64,000 nucleotides of DNA from Fonsecaea monophora (GCF_001642475.1 NW_019173998.1:1-64000); one strand, 5' to 3'. Shown: positions 21,065 to 33,078, numbered from the stretch's first letter. The notes: a model not told the origin generated them from the letters alone. A program made the numbers and translations.

Positions 21065-22815
21065 ATGACGGTGTCCAAGAAGGCCGACTACGATGCGGTC
21101 GTCGTCGGCGCTGGCTTCAGTGGCATTCGGACCATCTGGGAACTGGTCCAACTGGGTCTGACGGTCAAATGCTTCGAGGCCGGGTCGGATGTTGGTGGTG
21201 CCTGGTATTGGAATTGCTATCCTGGCGCTCGAACTGATAGCGAGGCTTGGGTCTACCGGCTCAACTTTGATCCGAAGATCAAGGATGAATGGGGCTACCA
21301 GGAGCGATATCCGTCGCAGCAAGACGTTCAGCGCCATTTGAGCCATGTTACTGGTCCGTTGATTGTGGTGGCCCCCAACGGGAAGAGCCTCGTTTGCTGA
21401 CAGTACCGAATACAGATCAGTACAATTTACGCCAGTACATCACGTTTGACAGCCGGGTGAAGGGCGCACACATCGGTGAAAACAACATCTGGACCATCAC
21501 CACGGTGGATGGCAAGACGACGACTTGTCGCTACTTTCTGCCGGCCACGGGACCTTTATCGATCGCAAAGGAACCCCCATTTCCCGGGCTGAAATCTTAC
21601 CAGGGCGAGTGGTACCAGGCGGCCATCTGGCCCAAGAAGAAGATAGATTTCCGCGGTAAGCGGATCGCGGTTATAGGCACGGGGGCCACCGGCGTCCAGA
21701 TCATCCCCAAGATTGCGCCCGCCGCCAAACATCTGACCGTGTTTCAACGTACACCAAACTACGTGCTCCCGGGTCGAAACTACGTCATCGACGAACATCA
21801 GGCCGCAGACATCAGGCAGAAGCACGAGGATACGTGGGATCACGCATCGAGACAGAGCTCGGGCTTGGCCATGTACCGGTCGGGCCGGACACTTCAGAGT
21901 GTCGGGGATGCCAATAAGATCAGGCAGATCTTTGACGCCGGCTGGGAATGCGGTGGCTTCCACTTTCAGTTTGAGACGTTCGACGACCTCTTTACGAGCA
22001 AAGAGGCGAACGAGGCCGCCTCGGAGTACATCCGCCAGAAGATTCGCGCCGTGGTCCGGGACCCCGAGACGGCGGAGAAGCTCTGCCCTAAATATCCCTT
22101 CCTGTCGAAACGCCCGCCGTGCGGCCACTTTTATTACGAGGCGTTCAATCGACCCAACGTCGAGCTGGTCGACATCAGCCGCGACGACCTTGAGCTCTAC
22201 GAAAAGGGCATCCGTACCAGCTCGGGTGGGGAGTACGAATTCGACATGATCATCTTCGCCTTGGGCTTCGACGCCGCCACCGGTGCGCTGAGCGAGATGG
22301 ACGTCAGAGGCAGTCAGGGCGTATCGCTCGGCGATGTCTGGGCCAAGCAACTCGAAACCTATGCCGGCGTCCTCGTGCGTGGATTCCCCAACATGTTCTT
22401 GGTCTGTGGCCCCCACATCCCCTTTGGAAACATGCCGGTCGTGCTGGACATCCAAGTCAAATGGATCGGCCAAACGATCCGTCATATGGAGGACAAGAGA
22501 CTGGCCAAGGTCGACGTGTCCGAGCAGGCCATGGCCAAGTGGTCTTCTCACTTGCATGAAGCGTTCGAGGCCACCCTCTTCGCCGAATCGGCCAAGGCCG
22601 CCGGGGCCTGGTTCGTCGGTGCAAATATCCCCGGCAAGGCTTCTGATATTCTGTTCTATTTTGGCGGCGTCCCGGCGTGGACAGCTTGGTTGGAGAACGA
22701 GAGAATGGCCGGGTGGCCGAGCCTCGACTTCGGTGTTGGAGAAGAAGTCCCGAATGGCCATAGAGTGAACGGTGATATCACGATCGATTCGCGCGAGCTG
22801 GTGGGTGGTGTCTGA
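21065..22815 (+). CDS. Baeyer-Villiger monooxygenase (cyclohexanone monooxygenase-like flavoprotein)
   Basis: Class B flavoprotein that uses FAD and NADPH to insert oxygen next to a ketone, giving an ester or lactone. Two exons, 21065-21353 and 21416-22815, join in frame to 562 residues. Family marks are the first Rossmann site VVGAGFSG, the conserved GGAWYWNCYPGARTD and the second Rossmann site VIGTGATGVQIIP. The fingerprint FxGxxxHxxxWP is present in a changed form: YQGEWYQAAIWP has Tyr for Phe and Gln for the conserved His, at about residue 164. A C-terminal FGNMPVVLD segment and the ALGFD motif are also present. The His change could alter activity or simply be a lineage variant. In this cluster its likely partners are the lactonase, the hydrolase and the two dehydrogenases. 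Confidence 0.88.
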
Positions 22816-22994
22816 ATCTTGGAACTTCTTAGAACTTGGAGAACACTGTAGACTTGAGATAAACAAAGACATGTCTAAAATATTGATGAATACCTTCTTT
22901 TTCTAAACCAAGATCATCCAATCGTCCATTCGAGATGGACTTTGAGCCAACGGTGTTATTGTATACTTCTGCTTGTAAGGGCTACACTAGAAAA
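22816..22994. other. Short convergent spacer
   Basis: About 180 bases between the 3' ends of the Baeyer-Villiger and short-chain dehydrogenase genes. Nothing distinct is seen. Confidence 0.5.
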
Positions 22995-24328
22995 CTACAT
23001 GCCACCTCTCCCTCCGGATACCTTCACTGGTGATTAGAAGTCGGATGACTAGGAACCTGATATAAACCCGACTTACCATTATTGTCTGTAAAGTTCCCAT
23101 CATTAGCATCGGTCTTCCCGCCGCAAACTGATTGCTTAGACTCACCTGTCCAGTCACATATCCGAAGAGAGGAGAGACCACCCCGAGGATCGCGCGTGCA
23201 GCATCCGTGGGAGTCCCAATCCGGCGGAGAGGGATTTCGCTTGCCCTATGTGAGTTTGTGGGACAGGGGTCAGTGTGATTCGAACAATCAAGGTTTGCTA
23301 GAGATTTTTAGGGATCTCCGTTACACATACCATTTCGCTTCTGCTTCGTCGTAGCCGCCGTGGAATCCGACAGCATGCTTGGTGCCGTCGGGCCTCACCA
23401 CGTACTCACCGGCAGGAGCTTGGGTCAGTCTGGTTTTGATGGCTCCGAACGCGACCGCTGGCAAAGAAAAAAGAACAAAAATCGTGGTCAGTCTCGAATG
23501 GCTGTCGACAGAACAAAGGGGGCAATGGGCGTACTGTTGGCTCTCACACCGTACTCGGGCCCCCATTCCTGGGCCAGTGTCTTGGTCAAGCCTACCAGCC
23601 CGGCTTTGGCCAGAGCATAGCTGGCCTGTCCCGCGTTGCCGTAGATGCCGGATGTCGAAGAGATGTTGACAATGTTCCTGGGTTCACCGTCCTTGACCAT
23701 AAAGTATGGCGCCGCTGCCCGGATGAGCTTGAACGGCGCCGTGTTGTGTAGCGTGATGATGGTTTCTGGCGTTCCGTTAGATTCCATGGACGGGACAAGG
23801 CACAAATGCACTCTCTCACCCCACTGCTTATCCTGAATCTTCTCGACCGGGTCGTCCCATGCATACCCTGCATTGTTGACGATGATGTGGATCTTACCAC
23901 GGCCAAACTCACTGGCTTTTTGGACCAGCTTGTCAATGTCTTCGTTGACCGTGATGTCTCCGGCGACGGCAATCGCAGCGCCTCCATCCGCGTTAATGGC
24001 CTGGGCAGTCTTCTCCGCTTTGGCTGGTGGTCAGGGCCCAGCCGGAGGGGCGAGCATTAACATCACTCTCAAGCTCTGGACAGAAAACCATTGTTTGGTC
24101 AAGGGGGTAGTTACCAGCGTCAATGTCTGCAATGACGACCTTACACCCCTCGCGCGCAAATACTGCTGCGGTCTCAGCGCCGATGCCTTGGCCCGCGCCC
24201 GTGATGATGGCCGTTTGCCCTGGGATCGTCGGTCAGCGGACTTGTATAGTTTCTGTTCTTTCGAGCCTTTGGCCACATTTACCTGCTAGCATCCCTTGCG
24301 GGAAGTTGAGACGCGGAGCTACACTCAT
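22995..24328 (-). CDS. Short-chain dehydrogenase/reductase (FabG-like)
   Basis: Classical SDR oxidoreductase, NAD(P)-dependent, for a hydroxy or keto substrate. It begins MSVAPRLNFPQGMLA. Conserved parts are the cofactor site TGAGQGIGAE, NNAG, the catalytic Ser in ISSTSG, YALAK (Tyr and Lys of the active site) and the C-terminal VTGQTIMVSGG. About six exons are needed. The last intron is placed so that the product ends SGGRGGM at 22995. Reading through instead would end the protein at 22987 with an unlike tail. Asp in VVIADID after strand 2 suggests NAD. The middle resembles the dehydrogenase half of peroxisomal multifunctional enzyme, with an inserted loop near GGYDEAEAKWY. Probable partner of the neighbouring Baeyer-Villiger enzyme. 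Confidence 0.82.
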
Positions 24329-26132
24329 GGTCCGTGATCTGCAAAGAAGATTTGCTCGAGACTGTAACGGGGAGAGGAGATGATATCTTGTTTGCACGCA
24401 AATCTGTTCTCGGTTGCTGTCAAACCTACAGAGTGGTAACGCTCTAAAACTATCTCGAGGCGTTTGGCTTTGGATAGCGGGGGCAAATCTACGATGCGCC
24501 CTTTATCCGGGGAAGGTTTTGAAGCCAGCAGGCTGAGATCATCCAGGTCTGTCTAGAGTTTGGCGCATCTCTTCAGTCACTGGCGTGGCTCTAAGGCGGC
24601 TCCTCCTCAACACCGCCACCGTTCGGCCGAATACACTTTTGCAAAAGATTCAAGCCTGAGAATAGAGTCGAGATCGAGGGGGTTCTATGACAGCCAAGCG
24701 TCAGGCTACACTGGACGAACTCGAGAGCATCGGCATGGACCGAGAGCTGACGTCCCGATAACCTTCTGCATGAACGGGCTCGACATCGACGTCAGGGGGC
24801 AGTTCATGCGTCAGTAACTAGAGTATGGCACGGAACAAGGAAGACATCCGTGAAGATGTGTTCTGAATACATGTCTATGTGCTTCGAATGCAGTTCTACG
24901 CCGGTAAGTGCACCGTTTTTTGGGGGGGGGGGGGGTTCGCTGACACCGAGTATTGCACAATAGAATAATACGTGTCACGTGTCACGTGTCCAGCAGCTCA
25001 TCGGCATCCACCGGCGCTAATCTTCGACGGCTTATCGCCAGAGTGCCGAAGTTCGTCTGAAGACTGATCTCGGAAAACCCACCCGAATTCATCCTCCCGT
25101 CTTCGAGCCCGACACCTAAATCTTTCCTCGACAGCCATAAACGGGTGGGTCCATGCGGCGGAAGACATGACCACGGTAATCGGGAATCATCAAGTCTATC
25201 CTTCGAGGTGAACCACACGAAGTACGATGTCTCATGATATCTCGTCGTGAGATCCTTTGTAAGAACATGGACATATGCGGTAGGCTAAAGCATTCCTAAA
25301 GCCGGGTGTATCCGTACTTGTATTGCCTGACGTTGTAGTAGTCGACTGCACTCGTCTACAAATCTACTGAGCAGCACCGCAGTCGGCATTGTCGCGTCCT
25401 CTGGATTCCAAATCAGTCAGTCAAACCACCCCTCGGCCATACTCGACAAGAAGCAAGAGAAAAGAGCCATACACTTTGCCCTATACAAGAGGCACTACTC
25501 AATTCGACGGCACTACCGATCTCGATACCACTGGCGGCCCTCCCTCTTTGGCTGAAGTCGGCGAATTCGCAGGGCCAATATCACAAGCCTCGGGAGAAGC
25601 CTCTTGGGATAGTGTTGAATGGATTGCCATCCAGATATACTATCAGAAGGTAGGGTGAAATATTGAATACCTCGGCGCTGAGAATGCTTCGCCTGATGCC
25701 CTATCTGCCTATTTATCTGTCGCAATGTTCACACGGCAAATAGCTGGAATGGGAGTCCGCACAAGTCAAAGTCCTCGGACATCGACATTGTCGACGTCGA
25801 CAAGGCTAGAAGAAATTGATAAGAGGTCTGTGTGGCGCGACAGCGGTCTATTAAATGGTTGGCCCATTAGGGGTCTCGCCCAGTAGGAGTTGGTCCGGGG
25901 CAACTTGAAGTGGAGTAACAAAGAGACATGGTTGCACGGCCGGGGTACCCCACCATCACCACCTGCTGCGACATACGGGGAAAATAGTACGAGGCCCCTA
26001 CCTTCCTTGTAGCCCCCTCCCCCCTCCCGTTGGTGCGCGCTTTTTCCAATTTTCCCATCTTCAACCTCAACGTCCCTTTGTAATTCTGGGTCAGCCTGTG
26101 CTTTGATCTCGCAATATCTCTCTCACTCCGTC
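24329..26132. promoter_or_regulatory. Long divergent region between the dehydrogenase and the regulator
   Basis: This 1.8 kb gap carries the promoters of the SDR (leftward) and the Zn2Cys6 factor (rightward). It contains a G run (24919-24934), a CGTGTCA tandem repeat making two CACGTG boxes (24971-24991), and one CGG-N6-CCG at 25002-25013. Small open frames at 24560-24817 and 25389-25658 have no recognised family and no convincing start context. The second (starting MSRPLDSKS) could be a small gene, but I would not call it. Confidence 0.45.
24971..24991. repeat. Three tandem CGTGTCA units containing two CACGTG boxes
   Basis: Three copies of a 7-base unit, the last ending in C instead of A. 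The joins create two overlapping-context CACGTG palindromes, the core recognised by bHLH and some bZIP factors. It sits upstream of both the SDR and the regulator gene. Confidence 0.6.
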
Positions 26133-28566
26133 ATGGCCAGACGGAACACTGGCTCTAATGCCGGTGCCGCTCCTAAGCCAGCTCGGGCTTCAATTGCCTG
26201 TCAAACCTGTCGATTGCGCAAAGTCAAGGTTGGTCAAGTTGTGCTACCGATGCATCTCGTGGGTTTTACTCGTACTGAGAGAAGCCACTCCAGTGCGACG
26301 CGCAGTTTCTTCCCTCGACACAATCCTGTTCCCCGTGTCAACGCACAGGACAAACCTGCCAGCTAGACCCGATGTCGGACGGCCGAAGGTTCGCAGAAAC
26401 CAAGGAACTCGCGCGATTCCAACCATCAGCTGACGTTGGACACGATAAACTGTAGGTCTGTGAGCTGGAAGTACGTCGACGAGCTCCAGCAGCGGATCCG
26501 TGCCCTTGAGTCTCTCAATCACAGACAAGGGGATCCACGGCCTTCACAGTCGAACAACCACAATGCTGAAGGCTCGGCAGAAGATAGGACTTCAATACCA
26601 GCCGACTACCAGTAAGTCACGAGTAAACACCGACGCCCAAGGGCGATCATACATACCCCCAGCTCGAATCTCGTACTCGTACTGTGCATATTCTGACAGC
26701 CTAAAGTGCGAACCAGTCTCCGAGCACCCAACAGCATTCTCCACCGCCTCCTGCTTTGAGCCACCCACAACCTGAGCCCGTTGCCGAGACCGCGCTCGAC
26801 TCTCAGCACCGACGCTCGAACATATTCTATCCAGTCCACGCCCGAAGTCCTCGAGAAAAAGGATCCGACGACATATTATCGAGCTTCTTCGGTTTGACAT
26901 CCCATCCTCATGTTGGGTCTCCGGTTGAGAGTTCAGCGGACAGCTCGATGACTGCTTGTGCGGACGAAGTGGTGACGCTGGGCATCGATCTCGGTGCCAA
27001 TTCGCCTCAGCTGAGAAATAACTTGATCCAGTCGTTTTTCAAGTATCAGACACTATGGGTCGACATTGTCGACAAGGAATGTTTTTCTGGGCACCGAAAG
27101 CCGGGCACTCACAGTCGCTGGTACAGTGACTTTCTCGAATACACCATGTTGGCGTGCGCGACCCGGCTCCAGACGTCGAGCGCGGTGCGCTCCCTCGGAC
27201 GTGAATATGCCCAGCTGGCCAAAAACGAGGTGTTGGGGGCTCTGCAGGACCCAACGCCTGCCAACCTTCAGGGGTTCTTGCTTCTCAGTGAATACGAAGT
27301 GACCCAGGGAAACGATCGACCGGGGTGGATATTCTGTGGTGAGTGCTCATCCATTGCCCACATCGACCGCCGAGACACCAGCGGCCTTTCCCTCAAAAAG
27401 CTTCCGGTATACTTAAGCCGTTAACAGGTATCGCGTGCCGAATGCTTTCTGACCTGGGTCTGCATGAGCTGGCGGACCGCAATGGCGATACGGACGGGAA
27501 GATGGACGAAGAGACGGCCAGAGAGAGCGCGTTAGCATACTCCCTCCTGTCTGCCTGCATCACCTACGAAGGTGTCTGGACTCTGTACCTAGGCCGGCCG
27601 AGCTCCATCCCGGCGTCCATCATGGACATTGCTGCCGCACGGTGCCGCGAGCGCCGTCGGTCGGATTCTCCACTTCTCAACGCCTGGCTCGGACTATGCG
27701 TGCCCATGTGCCAGATATCCCACGTTCTGAACAACAATCAGGACAGCGGCGGCGGCGACCCCTCAGACTCGTCCTCGCAACTCTTGCAGAGCCTCTGTGC
27801 CCAAGTGCAAGCCTGGTACGACAACCTCCCGCCTGAACTGGTCTACGACGAAAAACACTTGACCAACTTGGACATGGCGGGCTACGGCTTGCACACGCAG
27901 TATTGCAAAGTCCAAATTCTCCTGAGCCAGGCAAAGGCCCGACCCCGCCATGTTCGGAAACGCAGATACTCGCAGATCTCGGGCGACGGCGTCTCAGACG
28001 TCATGTCCAGGGACTCTGGGAATGCCATCTATCACGCGTCGCTCCGCATTGCCCGGCTGGTGGTCACATATCGCGAGGCGTTTGGAGTGGAAAAGATCCC
28101 GTCGATCATGCTCGACAACGCCGTGGTGGGAGCGACCGCGTTGATCCGCCATGTTCAGCGAACACAGCACGGGCCAGATGCGGTGAGCCGACGGGATCAG
28201 ACGTGGATCCGCTCGCTGGTCAAGAGCTTGGAGGCCGTGCAGCCTCATTTTCCAGTCACCAGGCGAATGCTCGACGTCCTGAAGTCTAGCTGTGCAGGGA
28301 CGTCTCTAGCCGACCTCTTCCACTCGCCCGTTCCCGCAGCAACAAACCTCGCCTCTGTTCCGTCTGGTTCGTCCACCTCGATCCATCCGATGAAGCACAC
28401 GCAGACCGCGTCGGACATGTTTGAGCCCAATCTGTTCAACCCCATCCACGATCTCGACGGGGTCTGGGGTTCCTTTGGGCGTAATGTTAGCCCCGCTACC
28501 TTCTTCTGGAGTGGGCTCGATACTGTTTTTCCCGAAGTGACTTGTTCGGACGGCCCGATTCTGTGA
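26133..28566 (+). CDS. Zn2Cys6 fungal transcription factor (putative cluster regulator)
   Basis: Binuclear zinc cluster activator or repressor. Exon 1 (26133-26228) ends CQTCRLRKVK, and exon 2 (26294-26388) supplies the rest of the cluster. The spliced pattern is C-x2-C-x6-C-x10-C-x2-C-x6-C. Exon 3 (26456-26611) gives the linker and short coiled coil (YVDELQQRIRALESLNH). The large remaining exons (from about 26765, with an intron near 27342-27427) carry the fungal-specific transcription factor domain, including SFFKYQTLWVDIVDKECF, GIACRMLSDLGLHELAD and ACITYEGVWTLYLGRPSSIP. The acceptor of exon 4 is less certain. It is the last gene of the island and divergent from the SDR. Control of the island genes is inferred from position only. 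Confidence 0.88.
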
Positions 28567-31500
28567 TGGCAAGAGTCCCTGTGCTGATGAAAAGCGACTA
28601 TTTTTGTCACGGAGTAGAGGTTCAAATTTGGCAAGTATTGGTCTATGCGTTGAGGGGGAAATTGATGCATTTAAGAGCGGTCTAGCTTGACTACGTTATC
28701 TACTTGTTTTGTTGCAGGGATGCATCTGGGTATGATAACAACCCACCTTGAAGTGGGCTTCAAGACCAATGGGCGTCAATCGAGGAGGATATAAACAACA
28801 AAGGGATCCATCATCGACGCTGGTGAGAATTAGAGGTCAAACATTTCTTTACCGAGTTTTGAATGTGAAGTATTTCTGAGCTTGAGATCGAGGAACGCTT
28901 GGGTGGGACTAGGGAGTGAGTCGAGGAAAAGCTCGAGTGCGACTCGGGAGCTTAGACCAAACTGTGAATGTGATCAAAGGTTGCACAGACGCCTCGAAGA
29001 GATCACAAGCTCGTCGAGTAAGGATCTTCTCTCGTTGACGGCCTCGCGGAATGTTTGGTCCTTTCCCCACAGTTTCTGCTATTCTGGCGCGGCCTCTTTA
29101 TGGTAGATAGTGTTTGGGCAAAGTTGGAAAGCGGGCGACCGTAGAGAAGTCCTCCACGAAGGTCGGCCAGGAAAGGCGATTTTAGAAAATTCTTCAGAGG
29201 TAGCTTTGTTGCTATGAAGCGGAAGGAGAGCTCGATCCTCTGGAAGCGGTTGCACCGATGTCATGTTTCATATCCTAGCGCGCGGCAGAACGTCTCTTTC
29301 AAGTTACTGGCAGAAATGAATTGAACTTGCCGGGAATCTCTGCATCCTCAGCCTCGCCTTTGGCAGAAATCAGTGGCTGATTACTCCACATACTCATGTG
29401 GCCTGATCAACCTTTGTTCGTCATCGTCCAAAGCCTTTTGATAAACGCCTTATGAAGATAAAGAGGTCGTCACAGTTTCTGGTGGCGTTTGCTTGAATGT
29501 CCGTCACGTTGTTCATTGGATAGCTTCCACCAATATTCCCAGTACTAACAACACCATGGCGGAACAATCAAATACTTCTGCTGAAGGGCCTTTTGATGGC
29601 CCTGATCTGTCGTCCTCAACAAGTGTTGAATCTCTGCCCCAGCAGCTTTGCGACGCTTGCTGTCCAGAGTGATCCAGGCCGGAAGAGACTGTCTGATTTC
29701 CAATTCGACAAGCTTGTGAGGGGCCCGTCTAGAGCACGCCGCTGCCATGTCTCGCGGGTCGACTTCCGGAAAGTTGCCAGGATTGGTCGAACCGTCTGGA
29801 CATCAGCCTCGGAGTGGTGTGCTGGAAGATATATTCCTAGGGGCAACAGGCACACCGAAAGACTCAAGCAGCTCCACATCTTTAATGGACAGAGTAAAGG
29901 CAGATGCTCAGTTTTCAGAGCTTAGCAGTATGATAGAAACCATATCGGGCCAAACCTCCATGACCGTCATTCGAAGCTGCATCGACACCCGACCTCCAGA
30001 CGAGCAGGGAGAACTGTGCGAGCCAATGGTACGAGAGATCATGAGAGAGATTCCGCTGACTCGCCGTTCGGCTTCGCCTGATCCTTTCCCGGAGGCTGAA
30101 GCAATTGAAGGTCGAACGATTCGTACTGCGATGGAGATTCCTGTGGAGAAAGGTAGTTCTTTAGATCTTGAGAATGACACCCAATTCGATGATTTGTTGT
30201 TGCAATTGGAATCTTCAGACGGAAAGGCGGCATTTATTTGTAGTCGTGGGGAGGGATGAGAGTGAACGGAGAGGATGGCGCCAGGATAGGGTCTGTCTCT
30301 GTTTTGCACGCTTTCGAAGCAAAGTAGATAGAATATGAGATACTCATATTTCTGGCGCAGGGCTATAATCCCACCGATGAAATAAGACAAATCAAACAGT
30401 TCGATACATTGTCTCCTCTCTTTGGCCCTATGATTGATCCCCAGGGCACCTACCTGGATATAATGTAAGGAGAGATTCACACACCATTTTTTCCACTATG
30501 GAGATAGTGCTTCCACGTCTCTAGCAGTGTCTGAATGATGGTCCACTCAATGTCAAGGAAATCGATTGACGGGCTTTTGCGGCGACCGCCCGGTCATTTT
30601 CATCCAAGCCCGTACCTCGCTGTATGCTCGGTGAGGCAGCCCACCTTAACAGCGATTATCCGACAAATAGGGATAGATTCAAGCCATGGCGCGGAGGTCA
30701 TTGGAGCATGCCATATAGGCAAACAGCGGAGCTGTACAGGGAGATTTGGTGATCGAGTAGATGAGATGCTCGGCAGATGGATAGAGAGCAAAAGAACCGA
30801 GTCGGGCAAGGACTGCGCGTCCTCTCACCGTCGATAAAGATATCGAGGAATTGAGAGCGCGGGCTGAAGGGATAACTCTGACTCGGATGATGCAGAGAGA
30901 TCGATTTCACTCTAGCGGTCGCCAATACCTGGCGTCCCAGCACAGGCATAGCCTTGAAAAGGGCTGAGAGAGTCTGAGAGTCCTGAGCGGGAGGTTATGG
31001 GCAAGAAGGACGGCGGTTGTACTAGTCAATGTCGGTGAGGAGGGTATTTCAAGAGAGCATTTAAGGCAGATGATGTAGGCTGACAAGAAGCGGAGGAAAA
31101 ACCTCTGCGCGTAGTTGTACTAATGCTGTGTTGTATATGAGAATCGTTAAGGCGCAACGATGGAAGACATTCTGCATTTCATTAGGGTGCTGAAAGCCAT
31201 GCTTCTCTTGATCGGGGAAAGCTGAACACAGGAGCCAAATAGTTCTTGCCGTAGTTGGCGCAGTCGCTTCGCCGCCAGTGGTAACTGAAGAATGAGGATT
31301 TCGAACTTATTCGCGTTCTCATCATCAGGACATCCGTCATCTCCAGGTAGAAGCACTGGGGCCTGGATCTACAGATCGAAGGGACCGCCGGCATTCTTGG
31401 ATGTTTATGCTTGTCGTCCCCCGAAGCAACTCCTCCTTGACCACGCCGCCGCCTCCACTGCCTGCTTTTGTTCTTCCAGCGGATTCGGTCGCCGCGTCAG

Positions 31501-33078
31501 CCTCCCGCAAGGCAGAATCCGGGTCGGTGATCAATTCGCGGCCGATCCTACCAGATTTCAGGGGGTTTCAGCAGCTTGTGCCCTGAACATGACGCAACGT
31601 CCGCAGCGGTGTGTGTCGGCAACCCAAGCAGCCTCATTTGAATATATGTTGAGCTTCGATTCTTATGAGCTATTTCTGCCATTGACGCACACTGGACATG
31701 CCGTCAATCGCTCAGTCTGCGGCGGAGTGTGAGACTTAACAGGACCACTGGATTGTATCGGTGTTCGTGAATGGCTTGTCGCGACTCGAGTCAGGTATTG
31801 GCATTTGGGAGTTGATCCCAGTGTCACGCTCTCCGTGACGGAGGCATAGTGTTCACGAATGCAGTAACCTGGTCCAACTCGGTAGGTATCGTGGATAGAG
31901 ATGAGTAGTAGACATTGGTGAGCTCCTTCTTCGCAGCGGCCTCTCTCAAAGGTCGCGCCCTTTCGAGGATGGAAAGACGTCGTTAATTCTTAGGCGGGAC
32001 GGGATTGTAGAAGGATATTTGCAATCGTCGAGCGTTGATATAGAGATGTAGAGAGAGGAGAGAAGCGACAATCGGAAACCACCTTCCAGACGACTGAGGG
32101 GAGTAAAATGTGACTTCGCGATCTGCTTGAGTAAAACGACCCATGAGATGCCAGGAACCGACGCTGCTTTGTGAGGTTATCACTTGCCCGCAGGGCTCTT
32201 CAGCACAACCTCCAACCAGTGAGTCAAGGGTGATCGCTCACGCGGCTCGAGCTGGGGGTGAGCAAGGGCGGCATCACCCTGTTTCCCGATTGGGGGTGAG
32301 GCGAGAGCAGTTGGACCAAACCTTGGCAATTTCTCCGCATGCACACGAGGCCTGTCTGGCTGTGACGGCTGTCTGGCAGTCTGGCTTCTGTCTGAAACAG
32401 CTTTGTATAGTGGCGGATGCAGGGTCAAATGGTGGTAATGGGTTAGAGCACAATTTCTATCTTTTTGAGAAAAAATTACAGACTGATGTTGAGGACCAAA
32501 ACCAGCCCTCGAGTTTCTGTGGTCCAATCGTCTAAGAAGGCATTGCCTCCCCATTCTTCCGTGAGGTGTACGCGGACGTAGTAGCAATATACGCACGCAC
32601 AGCTTGCACGCTTCCTGTTGCATATTCTGAGCACAATAGCCAGCTGCCAAAGTCGTGTGAGCCTCCCGGCCCCTTCATTTCAACCCTCCCAGTTCATTTC
32701 GTAAGGCTCAAGACATGATGGACCTCATGGTAGAGCACACATTCCTAGCCAGACCTGAAGAGGTCCCCGAATTTTTTTTTTGTAAAACGCTCAGCTCATA
32801 CTCATCCCTTGTTGTAGGGTTGTCAACCAGCGAACCGCCAGCCCAGCCCATTTTGCTGACCTGCATGCAAAAAGCCCGTTGCTTTTTCGTGACAAGATAT
32901 CTTTGCTCCTGCGCTAAGATACCCATGTAGACACATGATGACTGGAATGCTACCCGTAGGAGTTTCTCGTCGCATGTTGGAGTGGTCACCAACCGAAACA
33001 TGCATGCAATGATGGACATGTCAACGCACAAAATCCTCCTCGGCGTCATGTCGTTACAAATTTTGGCAGAGCCTCAAA
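28567..33078. other. Gene-poor stretch right of the island
   Basis: About 4.5 kb between the regulator and GSK3 with no convincing gene. The best candidate is a plus-strand frame at 29747-30259 (170 residues, acidic, Ser-rich, no recognised domain). A possible earlier start is MAEQSNTSAEGPFDG at 29556, but joining the two needs an unsupported splice. Several 60-150-residue frames on both strands look like chance. It may hold regulatory sequence or eroded genes. Confidence 0.5.
29747..30259 (+). CDS. Hypothetical acidic protein, doubtful
   Basis: An open frame of 170 residues starting MSRGSTSGKLPGLVEPSG and ending in an acidic segment (DLENDTQFDDLLLQLESSDG). There is no recognised domain, signal peptide or membrane helix. 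The composition is plausible for a disordered nuclear or signalling protein, and the acidic Leu-rich tail could be an activation-type segment. A longer form beginning at 29556 is possible with an intron. It lies in a gene-poor region without support from neighbours. Chance is a real alternative. Confidence 0.2.
   Translation: MSRGSTSGKLPGLVEPSGHQPRSGVLEDIFLGATGTPKDSSSSTSLMDRVKADAQFSELSSMIETISGQTSMTVIRSCIDTRPPDEQGELCEPMVREIMREIPLTRRSASPDPFPEAEAIEGRTIRTAMEIPVEKGSSLDLENDTQFDDLLLQLESSDGKAAFICSRGEG

Noticed and set aside
21556..22872. 438-residue minus-strand open frame across the Baeyer-Villiger gene
   Set aside because: It is a mirror of the GC-biased coding strand with no recognisable domain. 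The plus-strand flavoprotein explains the region fully.
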